A stretch of 64,000 nt of DNA from Exiguobacterium sp. s48 (GCF_018617395.1 NZ_JACSKC010000002.1:186001-250000); one strand, 5' to 3'. Positions 33,173-45,138 are shown, counted from the stretch's first letter. Made by a program: numbers and translations. The notes: generated by a model from the sequence alone, not told the origin.

Positions 33173-34173
33173 GCGCTCACCTCAGGCTGATACAGGTTTC
33201 GAATCAACGTCTCCATTTTCGGTACGACAACGGATAAGTCTTTCACTTGATTGCAGTTCACGATTTCACGAATCAATTGTCCGCTTGAAATTTCATGATG
33301 GTTGAATGCCAGTTGAATGGTATCTGTCTCGGACGCAAGTTCCGTGACGACTCCTGTCACCGACGGCGGGATGGTGAATGTTGTCCCTTCGTCGAGTGTG
33401 ATTTCAAGCGTCCGTTCATTGTTGAACGTCTGTTTGAGTGTCTCGATGCGGTCGTCATAAATGATGCGTCCCTCGTCTAGGACGATGACCCGATCACACA
33501 CTTCTTCAATATCCTGCATATCGTGTGTCGTCAAAATGACTGTTGTCCCCCAGGCATCACTGATTTCCCGAATGAACGCCCGAATCGTCTCTTTGATATC
33601 GATATCGAGACCGATTGTCGGCTCATCTAAATACACCACACGGGGGCGATGTAAGAAAGCGGCAGCGAGCTCACAGCGCATTTTTTGTCCGAGTGATAGC
33701 TGGCGGACAGGTACGTCGAGCAGAAGTTCTAGCTGGAGTTGCTCGATGAACCAAGCAACGGTCTCATCGAACTCTGAACGCGGCACTTCATAGATTTCCC
33801 GAAGCAAGTCAAACGACTCCCGAACCGGAATATCCCAAAACAACTGTGTTCGCTGACCGAAGACTGCTCCGATTTGGCGAGCGTTTTGAATCCGGTCCTC
33901 GTGTGGATCGATGCCGAAGACACGGACGGATCCAGCATCCGGACGAAGGACGCCGGCGAGCATTTTGATCGTTGTCGATTTTCCAGCACCGTTGAAGCCG
34001 ATGTATCCGACGCGTTCGCCTGGAGCGATGGACAAGTCGATTCCTTTCACGGCTTCTTTAATGCGATACTTTCTTGAAAACAAAGCCTTGATGGCGCCTT
34101 TTAAGCCGGCATCACGTTCTAAAATTTGATAGTGTTTCACGAGATCGTGGACCTCGATAGCTGACTGTGACAT
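33169..34173 (-). CDS. ABC-2 exporter ATP-binding protein
   Basis: A 334-residue ATPase: Walker A GFNGAGKST, signature LSLGQKMRCELAAA, Walker B VVYLDEPTIGLD, H-loop TTHDM, then a C-terminal DUF4162-like extension of about 90 residues. This matches the YhaQ/Nod-type drug or antibiotic exporter ATPases that pair with two DUF990-type permeases. The start was placed at the ATG with GAGGAGGA four bases upstream. If the second permease is truly broken the exporter is inactive. Confidence 0.9.
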   Translation of the reverse strand: MSQSAIEVHDLVKHYQILERDAGLKGAIKALFSRKYRIKEAVKGIDLSIAPGERVGYIGFNGAGKSTTIKMLAGVLRPDAGSVRVFGIDPHEDRIQNARQIGAVFGQRTQLFWDIPVRESFDLLREIYEVPRSEFDETVAWFIEQLQLELLLDVPVRQLSLGQKMRCELAAAFLHRPRVVYLDEPTIGLDIDIKETIRAFIREISDAWGTTVILTTHDMQDIEEVCDRVIVLDEGRIIYDDRIETLKQTFNNERTLEITLDEGTTFTIPPSVTGVVTELASETDTIQLAFNHHEISSGQLIREIVNCNQVKDLSVVVPKMETLIRNLYQPEVSA

Positions 34174-34245
34174 ACGTTCCTCCTCATTCATGCAAGCGTT
34201 TTCCTTCATCAGAATAGCATGTGAATCTGGGATTTCCTACCTGTA

Positions 34246-34277
34246 CAAAAAAAGACCGGACGATGAAGTCCGATCTT
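34246..34277 (-). terminator. Terminator of the DUF418 gene
   Basis: A stem AAGACCGGAC/GTCCGATCTT with one mismatch and a long T-run on the minus strand. Confidence 0.8.
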
Positions 34278-35403
34278 ACGATGATTTTGTTTGTCGCCCG
34301 TACGTTCCGAGACGCCATAGTTTCTCAAACGGTCCATAGCGGTGACTCTTCAGCCACCACATCGAGAAGAACGCCTGGACAATCAAAATTCCGATGCTGA
34401 GGAATAAGCCTTCGGTTAAAGAAAGCGCCCCGTATGCCCCGAGTGCGATCACCGGTATGAAGACGATCAGTGTATGCGTCAAATAATTCGTGAGTGCCAT
34501 CCGACCGAGCGCTTGAAGCGGCACGAACGTACGACCTTTACGAACGGCTACCGTGAACAGACAGACGTAAGTCGTGGCGAGTAACTTCCCGGAAATCAAG
34601 ACGGCGAACAAGTTCAGCCAAAAGTATGGATACCCTTCACCGTAGTGATGCCAAATGATCACGCCGAAGAAAGGGAGGGCGAGGACGGCGCAGATGATGG
34701 CCGTTCGCATTAAGCCTTCTAGACGCCACGTCAGGAGTTTTCGTTCGCGTCCGATGTACAGTCCGAATAAGAATAAACTGAGAATCTCGAAGCCGACAAC
34801 GAAAGAGTTGGAGAAGGCGTTAAAGATCTCAACAGAATATCGATAATCGAACCAGGCACCAAACCCTTGATTGAATACATCAGGGAACGGAATACCGCTG
34901 TAATAGGTTCCGCCCACGCTCCATTCATTCAATGCGGAAGTTCCATATAAGAGCAGGATACTTCCAATCAACAGTCCCCATGCCCACGTCAGAATGGCAC
35001 GGTTGCTCAACTTATAGAAAAGGGGAAGCAATATGCCCCACATCGCGTACGTATGGAGGATATCGCCTGACCAAATCGCCAAGTGTGCGAGTCCGAATAA
35101 GAAAAGAATTGCAATGCGGCGTATGTAACGACTGACCGATTCGCCACGAGCGTAAGAACGCTCGAGGAAAATCGAAAAGCCGATTCCGAATAAGAGGGAG
35201 AAAATCGTATAAAACTTCGTCTGCACGAACAAATCGAAGAGTGTGCGGACGAACAGGTCGCTCCCATAATAGTCGGGACGACCGAATAGCCAGTCGCTCC
35301 CGAGCATGCTTGGGATATTGACGAGGAAAATGCCGCAGAGGGCAAACCCTCGGATAATATCATACAAAATAATCCGTTCATTCGTTTGAATTGGGCCAGC
35401 CAT
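34276..35403 (-). CDS. DUF418 membrane protein (YeiB family)
   Basis: A 375-residue polytopic protein with about 9-10 helices. The N terminus RIILYDIIRGFALCGIFLVNIP is the heparan-alpha-glucosaminide acetyltransferase-like start, and the C-terminal DUF418 part contains FVPLQALGRMALTNYLTHT. Related proteins are thought to transfer acyl groups across the membrane; no substrate is known. RBS AAAGGA. Confidence 0.87.
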   Translation of the reverse strand: MAGPIQTNERIILYDIIRGFALCGIFLVNIPSMLGSDWLFGRPDYYGSDLFVRTLFDLFVQTKFYTIFSLLFGIGFSIFLERSYARGESVSRYIRRIAILFLFGLAHLAIWSGDILHTYAMWGILLPLFYKLSNRAILTWAWGLLIGSILLLYGTSALNEWSVGGTYYSGIPFPDVFNQGFGAWFDYRYSVEIFNAFSNSFVVGFEILSLFLFGLYIGRERKLLTWRLEGLMRTAIICAVLALPFFGVIIWHHYGEGYPYFWLNLFAVLISGKLLATTYVCLFTVAVRKGRTFVPLQALGRMALTNYLTHTLIVFIPVIALGAYGALSLTEGLFLSIGILIVQAFFSMWWLKSHRYGPFEKLWRLGTYGRQTKSS

Positions 35404-35423
35404 ACGACACGTCCTTTACTGAG

Positions 35424-36977
35424 TTAGAATACTTTCGTCGTCCATGATTCACAGTTCCAGACGTCTGTGACGATATCCTCATAGAATTCTGGTTCGTGAC
35501 TGATGAGGAGGACGCTTCCCTTGTACTCTTTCAACGCACGCTTCAACTCTTCCTTCGCGTCGACGTCCAAGTGGTTCGTCGGCTCATCGAGTAAGAGCAA
35601 GTTCGTTTCGTTGTTTAAGAGTTTACACAGGCGTACTTTCGCCTTTTCCCCACCACTGAGGACAGAGATTTTACTTTCAATGTGCTTCGTCATGAGACCG
35701 CATTTCGCGAGCATCGCGCGTACCTGTTGTTGGTTGAGTGACGGGAACTCGCTCCAAATCTCTTCGATACATGTGTTGTTGCTCGATGCTGCTTCCTGTT
35801 CGAAGTAACCCATCTCAAGGAACTCACCGCGTTCGACGGTTCCTTCAAGCGGGTTGATCAAGCCGAGCAGACTCTTCAAGAGCGTCGTCTTCCCGATTCC
35901 GTTCGCTCCGACGAGGGCAATCTTCTGACCGCGCTCCATCTGGAGGTCGAGCGGACGTGAGAGCGGCTCGTCGTATCCGATGACAAGACCTTTCGCATCA
36001 AAGATGAGGCGTCCCGACGTACGTGCCTGCAAGAAGCGAAATTCTGGTTTCGGACGTTCCGCGCTCAATTCGATGACATCCATCTTATCGAGTTTCTTCT
36101 GACGTGACATCGCCATGTTTCGTGTCGACACACGCGCCTTGTTTCGGGCAACGAAATCTTTCAAATCCGCGATTTCAGCTTGTTGACGCTTGTAGGCGGC
36201 TTCAAGTTGCGAACGCTTCATCTCGTACACTTCCATGAACTTGTCATAGTCGCCGACGTAGCGGTTCAACTCTTGGTTTTCCATATGGTAGACCAAGTTG
36301 ATGACGCTATTTAAGAACGGGATATCGTGTGAGATCAAGATGAAGGCATTGTCGTAGTTTTGGAGGTAGCGCTTCAACCACTCGATGTGCACTTCATCCA
36401 AGTAGTTGGTCGGCTCATCGAGGAGCAAGATATCTGGCTTCTCTAAAAGCAACTTCGCGAGCAATACTTTCGTACGCTGTCCACCTGATAAGTCCGTGAC
36501 GTCACGATCGAGACCAACGTCTAAAATACCGAGACCACGTGCGACTTCTTCTACTTTCGCATCGATGATATAAAAGTCGTTCGAGTCGAGCGTCTCTTGA
36601 AGTTCACCGACCTCAGCGAGCATGTCTTCCATCTGTTCCGGTGTCGCGTCACCCATCTCCATGTAGAGTTCGCCGATGCGCGTCTCCATGTCGATCAAGT
36701 ATTGGAAAGCACCTTTCAAGACGTCCCGAATCGTCATCCCGCGCTCAAGCACCGCATGTTGATCGAGGTAACCGACACGGACGTTTTTCGCCCATTCGAT
36801 TTTTCCTTCATCCGGTTGCAGTTTGCGTGTGATGATGTTCATGAACGTCGATTTTCCTTCACCGTTCGCTCCGACGAGACCGATGTGCTCTCCTTTTAAA
36901 AGGCGGAAAGAGACATCGTTCAAAATAGCGCGGTCACCAAAGCCGTGGCTCAAGTTTTGTACCGTTAATATACTCAT
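35424..36977 (-). CDS. ABC-F ATPase (YkpA-like ribosome-associated)
   Basis: A 517-residue soluble protein with two ABC domains: Walker A GANGEGKST and GANGIGKTT, signatures LSGGQRTK and LSGGEKAK, Walker B ILLLDEPTNYLD and LLLLDEPTNHLD. They are joined by the helical P-site tRNA interaction linker (about 240-300, KRQQAEIADLKDFVARNKAR). No membrane part is present. ABC-F proteins bind the ribosomal E site and relieve stalling or give antibiotic protection; this one resembles the housekeeping YkpA/YbiT subgroup. AAAGGA lies 13 bases upstream of the ATG, an unusually long gap. Confidence 0.92.
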   Translation of the reverse strand: MSILTVQNLSHGFGDRAILNDVSFRLLKGEHIGLVGANGEGKSTFMNIITRKLQPDEGKIEWAKNVRVGYLDQHAVLERGMTIRDVLKGAFQYLIDMETRIGELYMEMGDATPEQMEDMLAEVGELQETLDSNDFYIIDAKVEEVARGLGILDVGLDRDVTDLSGGQRTKVLLAKLLLEKPDILLLDEPTNYLDEVHIEWLKRYLQNYDNAFILISHDIPFLNSVINLVYHMENQELNRYVGDYDKFMEVYEMKRSQLEAAYKRQQAEIADLKDFVARNKARVSTRNMAMSRQKKLDKMDVIELSAERPKPEFRFLQARTSGRLIFDAKGLVIGYDEPLSRPLDLQMERGQKIALVGANGIGKTTLLKSLLGLINPLEGTVERGEFLEMGYFEQEAASSNNTCIEEIWSEFPSLNQQQVRAMLAKCGLMTKHIESKISVLSGGEKAKVRLCKLLNNETNLLLLDEPTNHLDVDAKEELKRALKEYKGSVLLISHEPEFYEDIVTDVWNCESWTTKVF

Positions 36978-37037
36978 AATTCGTTTTCGTTCCTTTCAAA
37001 GTAAACTACCCGATATTGTAGCATGAATCCGATTAAA

Positions 37038-37646
37038 TTAGTACGCCAGTCCGACCGACTCCCGTACGTGTTCTTGTTCTTCAATCGCATGAAGCATGAA
37101 CTGAGCGACGTCTGCCCGTGAGATGTGTTTCCCGTTCTCTGGCACTTCATCGATGGCCATGCGATAAGTCGAGGTGCGAGGACCATCCGTCAATTGCATC
37201 GGTCGTACGATGGTATAGTCGAATGACGAATTTCGCCATAAGTCCACGGCTGCCCGATGATCGCGGAGCGGTTTCCGCAGCATGAACGTAATGGCTTTCC
37301 CCGCAAGTCCCGGAATTTCATTGTCGATTCCCGCTGAAGCGAGATAGATGATACGTGAGATGTTGTTCGCTTTCATCGCCGGGACGAGTTTGTCTGTGAC
37401 ACTCGCTAAAAAGTCCGGGTCGCTTAAATCCGTACCGAGACAGCTGACAACCGCATCGTGACCATGCATTGCTTCCGTCAATGCATCGATGTCATATAAG
37501 TCGCCTTCGATGATTTCAAGTTGTGGGGTTCGAATCAACTTTTTCTGTTCACGAACGAACGCGGTGACGTCATGACCGTGCTCGATGGCTTGATCGATGA
37601 ATTGATGTCCGGTCCGACCGGTTGCGCCTAATACGAATAACTTCAT
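37038..37646 (-). CDS. NAD(P)-binding atypical SDR (NmrA/YwnB-like)
   Basis: A 202-residue Rossmann protein. It has the dinucleotide loop GATGRTG (residues 8-14), a following basic residue in FVREQKK, and DAVVSCLGTDLSD. Similar proteins (YwnB, biliverdin/flavin reductase-like) reduce small quinone-type molecules or act as NADP sensors. The substrate is not evident. RBS GAGGAG. Confidence 0.87.
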   Translation of the reverse strand: MKLFVLGATGRTGHQFIDQAIEHGHDVTAFVREQKKLIRTPQLEIIEGDLYDIDALTEAMHGHDAVVSCLGTDLSDPDFLASVTDKLVPAMKANNISRIIYLASAGIDNEIPGLAGKAITFMLRKPLRDHRAAVDLWRNSSFDYTIVRPMQLTDGPRTSTYRMAIDEVPENGKHISRADVAQFMLHAIEEQEHVRESVGLAY

Positions 37647-37648
37647 AA

Positions 37649-39834
<2,186 letters not shown>

Positions 39835-39868
39835 ACTGAAGGAAATAGTAGTCGAGGAGGAGTCTTGA

Positions 39869-40516
39869 ATGGGGAAAACTGCACTTGTCGTAGGCGCGAC
39901 CGGATTGATTGGCCGCGAATTGGTTGAACAGTTGTTAGAAAGTGATCGTTATGATGCCGTCTGGATTGTCGTCCGTCGCTCGAAGCGTTGGAGCCATCCG
40001 AAGCTACATGAAGTCGTCGGGTTCGAGGAAATGGATGCATCCCTTCCGCATATCGATGACACGTATTGCGCACTCGGTACGACAATTGCGGTCGCTGGAT
40101 CGCAAGAAGCGTTCAAACAAGTCGACCTGGAGTTGCCACTTGAAGTTGCCCGGATCGCTAAGGCACATGGTGCAACACGCTATGCGGTCGTATCGGCGCA
40201 AGGTGCATCGTTACGTTCATCCTTCTTTTACAATCGGGTAAAAGGGGAGCTTGAGAATGCGTTACGGATCTTCAACTTCCACCATTTGATTATCGCACGT
40301 CCGTCTTTATTGCTTGGGGAACGTGATTCATTCCGACTCGGAGAGAAAGCGGCTGAAGTTCTCAGTCGACCGTTCCAACCATGGTTAATGGAAAAGGCAC
40401 CGGAAGTCGCACCGATTCAAGCACTGCATGTCGCCCGTGCCTTGATCATGGCATCTGAAGAAGGCGAAGGGGTCGAAGTGCTGACGTCAGGGATGATGCA
40501 GAGGATGAGCCGATGA
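39869..40516 (+). CDS. NAD(P)H-binding oxidoreductase (YraR/HTATIP2-like)
   Basis: A 215-residue atypical SDR: cofactor loop GATGLIG (residues 9-15), then CALGTTIAVAGSQEAF, and the conserved AQGASLRSSFFYNRVKGELE holding the Tyr/Lys pair. It resembles Bacillus YraR and human HTATIP2. The enzymatic role is unknown. RBS GAGGAGGAG. It overlaps the following RDD gene by four bases. Confidence 0.87.
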   Translation: MGKTALVVGATGLIGRELVEQLLESDRYDAVWIVVRRSKRWSHPKLHEVVGFEEMDASLPHIDDTYCALGTTIAVAGSQEAFKQVDLELPLEVARIAKAHGATRYAVVSAQGASLRSSFFYNRVKGELENALRIFNFHHLIIARPSLLLGERDSFRLGEKAAEVLSRPFQPWLMEKAPEVAPIQALHVARALIMASEEGEGVEVLTSGMMQRMSR

Positions 40517-40905
40517 CTCCATTGACGAAAAAACGAACGAAAGCCGTCTTGATTGATAGTGTCATTGCAGGTCTTGTCAGCGTTGGCGTGGAACAACTCG
40601 TACGCAAGAAAGTAAAGAGCGAGTTCGTGCATGCGGTCATCACACCGACACTGCTGACGTACGCCATGGAAGCCTGCCAAATGAGTCGAGGCGGACAAAC
40701 CATCGGCTATAAACTGATGGGGCTTGAATTGAAAAACGATGACGAAACGCCTGTCACGGCGAAACAAGCACTACAGCGCGCCCTACACCGTGATACTTCG
40801 TCAGTCGTTCGTTATTGGAAAGACCGTGCACATTTCGAACAAGAAGACGGCGCCGTGTTACCGCACGATGCCCGTTACCATATGCATGTACGTGAAAAGA
40901 ACTGA
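40513..40905 (+). CDS. RDD family protein
   Basis: A 130-residue protein of the RDD family. It has KRTKAVLIDSVIAGLVS (the Arg-Asp region, here with Asp at the typical place) and GGQTIGYKLMGLEL in the second half. Two helices are predicted; the C-terminal 50 residues are hydrophilic. The stop of the preceding oxidoreductase overlaps its start. RDD proteins are membrane proteins of unknown, sometimes ion-transport, function. Confidence 0.8.
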   Translation: MTPLTKKRTKAVLIDSVIAGLVSVGVEQLVRKKVKSEFVHAVITPTLLTYAMEACQMSRGGQTIGYKLMGLELKNDDETPVTAKQALQRALHRDTSSVVRYWKDRAHFEQEDGAVLPHDARYHMHVREKN

Positions 40906-40926
40906 CCATAGGCCAGTTCTTTTTTC
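40895..40926. terminator. Bidirectional terminator between RDD gene and NCS2 permease
   Basis: A stem AAAAGAACTG(A)CC/GG(C)CAGTTCTTTT with one internal mismatch, a 3-base loop and T-runs on both strands. Confidence 0.85.
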
Positions 40927-42190
40927 AATCCTTGATTTTACTTAAGATGGCAGTCGTTAAGGCGACGATTGTTCCGAGGACGAGTCCATTCGAAAAGACG
41001 GTCGCAAGGAGCGGTGGCAAGTCATTCATGGAACCGGGTGGCAGAAGCATCGCCCCGGCACCGATGACGAGTGGGAGACCGACCGTAAGTGAGGCCGTCG
41101 ATTGTTTTAATTCGAAGGCGGCCTCATTGATTCCGATGATGATCATCGTCGCGATAAGCGGAGTCACAATCGCATAACCGACAGCAGCCGGGATACTCGC
41201 AATCAACGAGACGAATGGACCGATGAGTGCTAACCCCATCATGAGGGCGTGGGCAATCAAATGCGGAGCACGCTGGACGCTCTCCGTCGAAGAAAGGAAA
41301 CCAGCTGTCCCGGAGATGGCGACAGGACCCGGTGTACCGAACAGACCGGCCACGACTTGACTGACGCCACTGGCGACACCCGATGCGGGAACGTTCCCTT
41401 TGATTTCTCGTTTTTCGCGAGAACTGACGATGCGCTCAATCAACTTGATGTTCGCAAGGACGTTTGTCATGAGAAGCAAGGTGATGACGAAAGCCGTCGG
41501 CAACAAGTTCCAATCCCACATCCAATTCCCGAACGGAAGCAGTTCCGGTACGAGGAAGAAGGATTCTGAACGAACGATTGGATTTCCAAGGTCGAGTAAA
41601 TGGAACAAGCCGAACCCGACGAATAGTGTCATGACGAGTCCGTATTGTTTGAAGCGACTTTGTTCGAGCGTGAGCGCGAACAAAACGAGCCCTGCCGTCG
41701 CGACAGCTTGGACGACATTGATTCCGTTTTCCGTCACCCCGAAGCCACCTTTAATGACGGCTCCTGATAATTGGAGGACGAGTAAAATCATATAGACGCC
41801 AAGCACTTGTGGTGTAAAGAGGGAGAGCATGCGTCTTAAGATACCGGTGACAGTCAGCAACACACCGATCACACCGCTCAAAAATAGCATGAATCCGAGT
41901 GCCTGTAGCGTCTCTTGTTGACTTCCATATAAGGCGGGACCGATGGATGCGTATAAGGTGAAGACGCCCCACCAAATGCCGGCAGGTCCTTCGAGAATAG
42001 GGAGGCGATGGCCGAGCATTGTCTGGATGATGCTGAAGAGTGCGAAGATGAAGAGTGAGCGGGATATGAAGGTCATCGTCTCATCTGGCGAAAGTTCAAA
42101 CAAGGCGGCGATGGAGAGTGGTGGTACAATATTTGTAGCTAAAATAAAAATAAACCACTGAATCGTCGTGGTTACATTACTTTTGGTCAT
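40925..42190 (-). CDS. NCS2 family purine/pyrimidine permease
   Basis: A 421-residue polytopic transporter of the uracil/xanthine permease superfamily. The motifs ILEGPAGIWWGVFTLY and SGVASGVSQVVAGLFGTPGPVAISGTAG are variants of the NCS2 signature. It is more diverged than PbuX, so the base transported cannot be named. It is convergent with the xpt-pbuX neighbourhood, suggesting a purine-related role. RBS GGGGG. Confidence 0.85.
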   Translation of the reverse strand: MTKSNVTTTIQWFIFILATNIVPPLSIAALFELSPDETMTFISRSLFIFALFSIIQTMLGHRLPILEGPAGIWWGVFTLYASIGPALYGSQQETLQALGFMLFLSGVIGVLLTVTGILRRMLSLFTPQVLGVYMILLVLQLSGAVIKGGFGVTENGINVVQAVATAGLVLFALTLEQSRFKQYGLVMTLFVGFGLFHLLDLGNPIVRSESFFLVPELLPFGNWMWDWNLLPTAFVITLLLMTNVLANIKLIERIVSSREKREIKGNVPASGVASGVSQVVAGLFGTPGPVAISGTAGFLSSTESVQRAPHLIAHALMMGLALIGPFVSLIASIPAAVGYAIVTPLIATMIIIGINEAAFELKQSTASLTVGLPLVIGAGAMLLPPGSMNDLPPLLATVFSNGLVLGTIVALTTAILSKIKD

Positions 42191-42263
42191 GGTGTCCCCC
42201 TGATCATACTTTTTCTTATTAGTGTAACGTTATGGTGAAGTGGATGCAAATGGAGGCTATATA

Positions 42264-42968
42264 ATGAAGAAATTCTTCAAGTGGACCGCACTCACAATCG
42301 TAGGATTGCTCCTTGTCGCGGTAGCTGGCTTTTTGATTTGGACACAGTTTACGTATGGACCGACCGATGAAGCGACCCAGTATGCGGAAGAGGGGAAAGT
42401 GGTCGACAACCGTCTCGAGTTTGGAGACACGGCGAGTGAAGTCGGTGTCATTCTATACCCTGGGGCGAAAGTAGAGAAAGAGGCGTATGCGTATTATGGA
42501 ACACGTTTGGCCGAGGAAGGATACTTCGTTGCCATTCCATCGCTTCGTCTCAATTTAGGCATTTTAGATATCGACGCAGCCGATCCCATCATCGAAGCAC
42601 ATCCGGAGATTGAACGTTGGATCGTAGCCGGTCATTCACTCGGAGGTTCAGCGGCATCTGGTTACGCGCTTGAGCATCAAGAGTTAGTGGAAGGTGTCAT
42701 TTTCCTTGCATCATATCCGATCAGCTCGATGGTCGATAGTGACTTACGCGTGCTATCTATCTCGGGTGAGCTAGATGGATTGGCTGTCCCAGAAGACATC
42801 GAGGCGAGTCGAAGTGATCTTCCTGACGATAGTCAATTCGTACAAATTAAAGACGGGAATCATGCGAATTTCGGAATGTATGGTCCTCAAAAAGGCGATC
42901 AGGAAAGTCCGCTCACATCGAAAGAACAACTCGACGAAGTATTATCAGCAATTCTCGAATGGTTATGA
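42264..42968 (+). CDS. Membrane-anchored alpha/beta hydrolase
   Basis: A 234-residue protein. It has an N-terminal membrane helix (about 6-27, lysines before it), then an alpha/beta-hydrolase fold with nucleophile elbow GHSLGGSAA, an acid region LDGLAVPE and the catalytic His in DGNHANFGMYG. This is the alpha/beta_hydrolase_5 type. It probably faces outward. The start was set at the ATG with GGAGG five bases upstream. The substrate is unknown. Confidence 0.87.
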   Translation: MKKFFKWTALTIVGLLLVAVAGFLIWTQFTYGPTDEATQYAEEGKVVDNRLEFGDTASEVGVILYPGAKVEKEAYAYYGTRLAEEGYFVAIPSLRLNLGILDIDAADPIIEAHPEIERWIVAGHSLGGSAASGYALEHQELVEGVIFLASYPISSMVDSDLRVLSISGELDGLAVPEDIEASRSDLPDDSQFVQIKDGNHANFGMYGPQKGDQESPLTSKEQLDEVLSAILEWL

Positions 42969-42969
42969 A

Positions 42970-43005
42970 AAAACGTGCGCACCTTCATCGAGGTGCGCAC
43001 GTTTT
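42970..43005. terminator. Bidirectional terminator
   Basis: A perfect 15-bp stem AAAACGTGCGCACCT/AGGTGCGCACGTTTT with a 6-base loop between the convergent hydrolase and MFS genes. Confidence 0.93.
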
Positions 43006-44182
43006 AGCGTTGATCGAGCGAATAGCTGACTGCGGTCAATCCGGCCGTAACGAGTGCGACCAGACCACCGACGAGTGCGAGCGTCATGATGGGGCTCGTC
43101 GCATAGACGACACCACCGAGAGCGGAACCAAGCCCAATCCCGACGTTACTCGCCACGGGCATAAGTGATGAGGCGAGACCTTTGGCGTTCGGATTGAACT
43201 TCTCCGCCAAATCAATCAAATAAATCTGTGTCGATGTCGTCAATAAAATCGCCATGAACGACATAAGGGCGATATTGAGGAGACCGAGCGTCACATTCGA
43301 CGTCGTCACGAATAAAGCGGCCAAGACGAACGCCTGGACGAGAAAGACGAACCGTAAGCGTCCGATTGGATTGTGACTGGCAATCTTTCCGGCAGCGATA
43401 TTACTGAAAATCGAGATGAAGCCGTATGCGAATAAAATCGGACTGACCCAAGCGACCGGTACACCGAGGACATCTTTTAAAATCGGCACGAGATACGTAT
43501 ACACGACATATGTCGCCCCAAAACCGAATGCCGGAATCAAGAAGGCGATCAAGATGCGAGGGTTCGTCAGGAGTGCCATTTGTTCACGGAGTGATGCTTT
43601 TTCTTGAGACAATTGATTTGGCAAGACACGATAAATGGCAATCCAGGCGACTGCACCGAGCAGAGTCGTCAACCAAAACGTTGACTCCCAGCCTGCCTGT
43701 TGTCCGATAAACGTCCCAATCGGAACCCCGAACACGTTTGCCATTGTGAATCCACCGAAAATAAAGGACACGGCCACACCCCGTTTTGTTGGAGGGACGC
43801 TCTCGCTGGCGACGAGCATGGCAAGCGAAATCAAGACGCCTGTGACGACGGCCGTCAGCATACGCAAGACGAGTAACCACTCATACATGGGAGCAAGACT
43901 GCTCAACAAGTTCAGGACCGTGAAGAGGATGGTTAGGCCGAGCATCAATTTACGCTTTGGAAGATGACTCGTCAAGGACATCGTGATGGGTGTGCCGACG
44001 GCGAAACTGATCGCGAATGCCGATACGAGACTTCCTGCTGTTGCAATGGAAATAGATAGACCACTTGCGATGTCGGGTAATATCCCGACGATGACAAATT
44101 CACTCGTTCCGAGAACGAAGGTTAATAAGGATAGAGATAAAACTAAAGTCCAGTCGCTTCGACTGAGCGAGCTTGTCTTCAT
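43004..44182 (-). CDS. MFS transporter (DHA1/AraJ-like efflux)
   Basis: A 392-residue, 12-helix transporter. TSEFVIVGILPDIASGLSIS in helix 1, GFMV-type GTPITMSLTSHLPKRKLML and helix 5 SFIFGGFTMANVFGVPIGTFIGQQAGW mark the AraJ/YdhP/PbuE group of sugar, drug or purine efflux pumps. The start was set at the ATG at 44182; the binding site (AAGAAG) is weak. The substrate is uncertain. Confidence 0.87.
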   Translation of the reverse strand: MKTSSLSRSDWTLVLSLSLLTFVLGTSEFVIVGILPDIASGLSISIATAGSLVSAFAISFAVGTPITMSLTSHLPKRKLMLGLTILFTVLNLLSSLAPMYEWLLVLRMLTAVVTGVLISLAMLVASESVPPTKRGVAVSFIFGGFTMANVFGVPIGTFIGQQAGWESTFWLTTLLGAVAWIAIYRVLPNQLSQEKASLREQMALLTNPRILIAFLIPAFGFGATYVVYTYLVPILKDVLGVPVAWVSPILFAYGFISIFSNIAAGKIASHNPIGRLRFVFLVQAFVLAALFVTTSNVTLGLLNIALMSFMAILLTTSTQIYLIDLAEKFNPNAKGLASSLMPVASNVGIGLGSALGGVVYATSPIMTLALVGGLVALVTAGLTAVSYSLDQR

Positions 44183-44261
44183 GTTCAAACACTTCTTTCT
44201 GTTTCATTCATTAGTAGTTAGACATCAGTCTTCTATCACGTTACAAGATTTTCCCCAAAAG

Positions 44262-44294
44262 AAAAACCCTTTTCTCCCAAGTCGGAAGAAAAAG
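44262..44294 (-). terminator. Terminator of the EEP gene
   Basis: On the minus strand CCTTTTTCTTCC pairs with GGGAGAAAAGG (small bulge), followed by GTTTTTC. Confidence 0.6.
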
Positions 44295-44299
44295 GCGAA

Positions 44300-45091
44300 T
44301 CAGCGCCAAAAGACAGTGGCTTCGACACCGGCGTGGTCGGAGACGACAGGTCCGTTCTCCCCATCGAAGACGACAGCATGCCGGGAGACGTGAATGGGTG
44401 CATTCGTCAACATCAAGTCGATGCGGAGCGATTTTTTGTTTTCATCCCATCCGGCAATTTTTCCTTGTACGGTCGCGTCGCCTTCGCGTTCTGTGGCGAG
44501 ATGGAATAAGTCTTGAAGTCCGTTCTCCATCAAATAATCGTATCCTTCACCTCGGATGAAGGCGTCGTTATTGAAGTCACCGAGTAGAAGCGCGTGGTCG
44601 TCGTGCTCCACGCGATACAATAGTTCATCCAGTTGATGTTTCACGGGCTCTTCTTCGTCATGCCACCAACCGAGGTGACACGAGTAGACCGTCGTCGGAG
44701 CTTCATGACCTTCAATCACGGCTTTAACGATTTTACGGGACTTGTAATTGTCTGGGTCCGTCGTCTTGGATACAAAGAATGATTCGGTCGATAGGAACGG
44801 TGTGCGCGACAAGATGGCAACGCCCTCTTCGTAAATATCATAGCCGTAATGGGCAAAATCCCAAGTCATGTGATAGTGAAGGTCTAACTCGTTCAGACGT
44901 TCAACGAGGACGTGTGCGAAGTTGTTTTCACGGATGTTTCCGTAGATGAGTGGCGCCTCCTTATGTTGGTTGACTTCTTGAAGTGCGATGAGATCGTATT
45001 CTTCACTCGCAATACGTTCGACGATGGCATCGATCTTTTCTTGTTGACGGTCTTCTAACCAGGCATGACAATTGAGCGTTAAAATATTCAC
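44300..45091 (-). CDS. Endonuclease/exonuclease/phosphatase (EEP) family hydrolase
   Basis: A 263-residue metal-dependent hydrolase: N-terminal LTLNCHAW (metal Asn), ALQEVNQ (metal Glu), CHLGWWHDEE (His), LLGDFNNDAF (Asp-Asn) and SDHAGVEA (terminal Asp-His). There is no signal peptide. The layout resembles the sphingomyelinase/nSMase-like EEP subgroup, where members cleave phosphodiesters in lipids or nucleic acids. It starts with GTG after GAGGAC. A terminator separates it from the PTS gene upstream. Confidence 0.87.
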   Translation of the reverse strand: MNILTLNCHAWLEDRQQEKIDAIVERIASEEYDLIALQEVNQHKEAPLIYGNIRENNFAHVLVERLNELDLHYHMTWDFAHYGYDIYEEGVAILSRTPFLSTESFFVSKTTDPDNYKSRKIVKAVIEGHEAPTTVYSCHLGWWHDEEEPVKHQLDELLYRVEHDDHALLLGDFNNDAFIRGEGYDYLMENGLQDLFHLATEREGDATVQGKIAGWDENKKSLRIDLMLTNAPIHVSRHAVVFDGENGPVVSDHAGVEATVFWR

Positions 45092-45107
45092 GGTAGTCCT
45101 CCTTTAG

Positions 45108-45138
45108 AAAAAAAGGCCAACTCTCGAGCGAGTTGGCC
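45108..45138 (-). terminator. Terminator of the PTS IIBC gene
   Basis: A stem GGCCAACTC/GAGTTGGCC (6-base loop TCGAGC) followed on the minus strand by seven T. Confidence 0.9.
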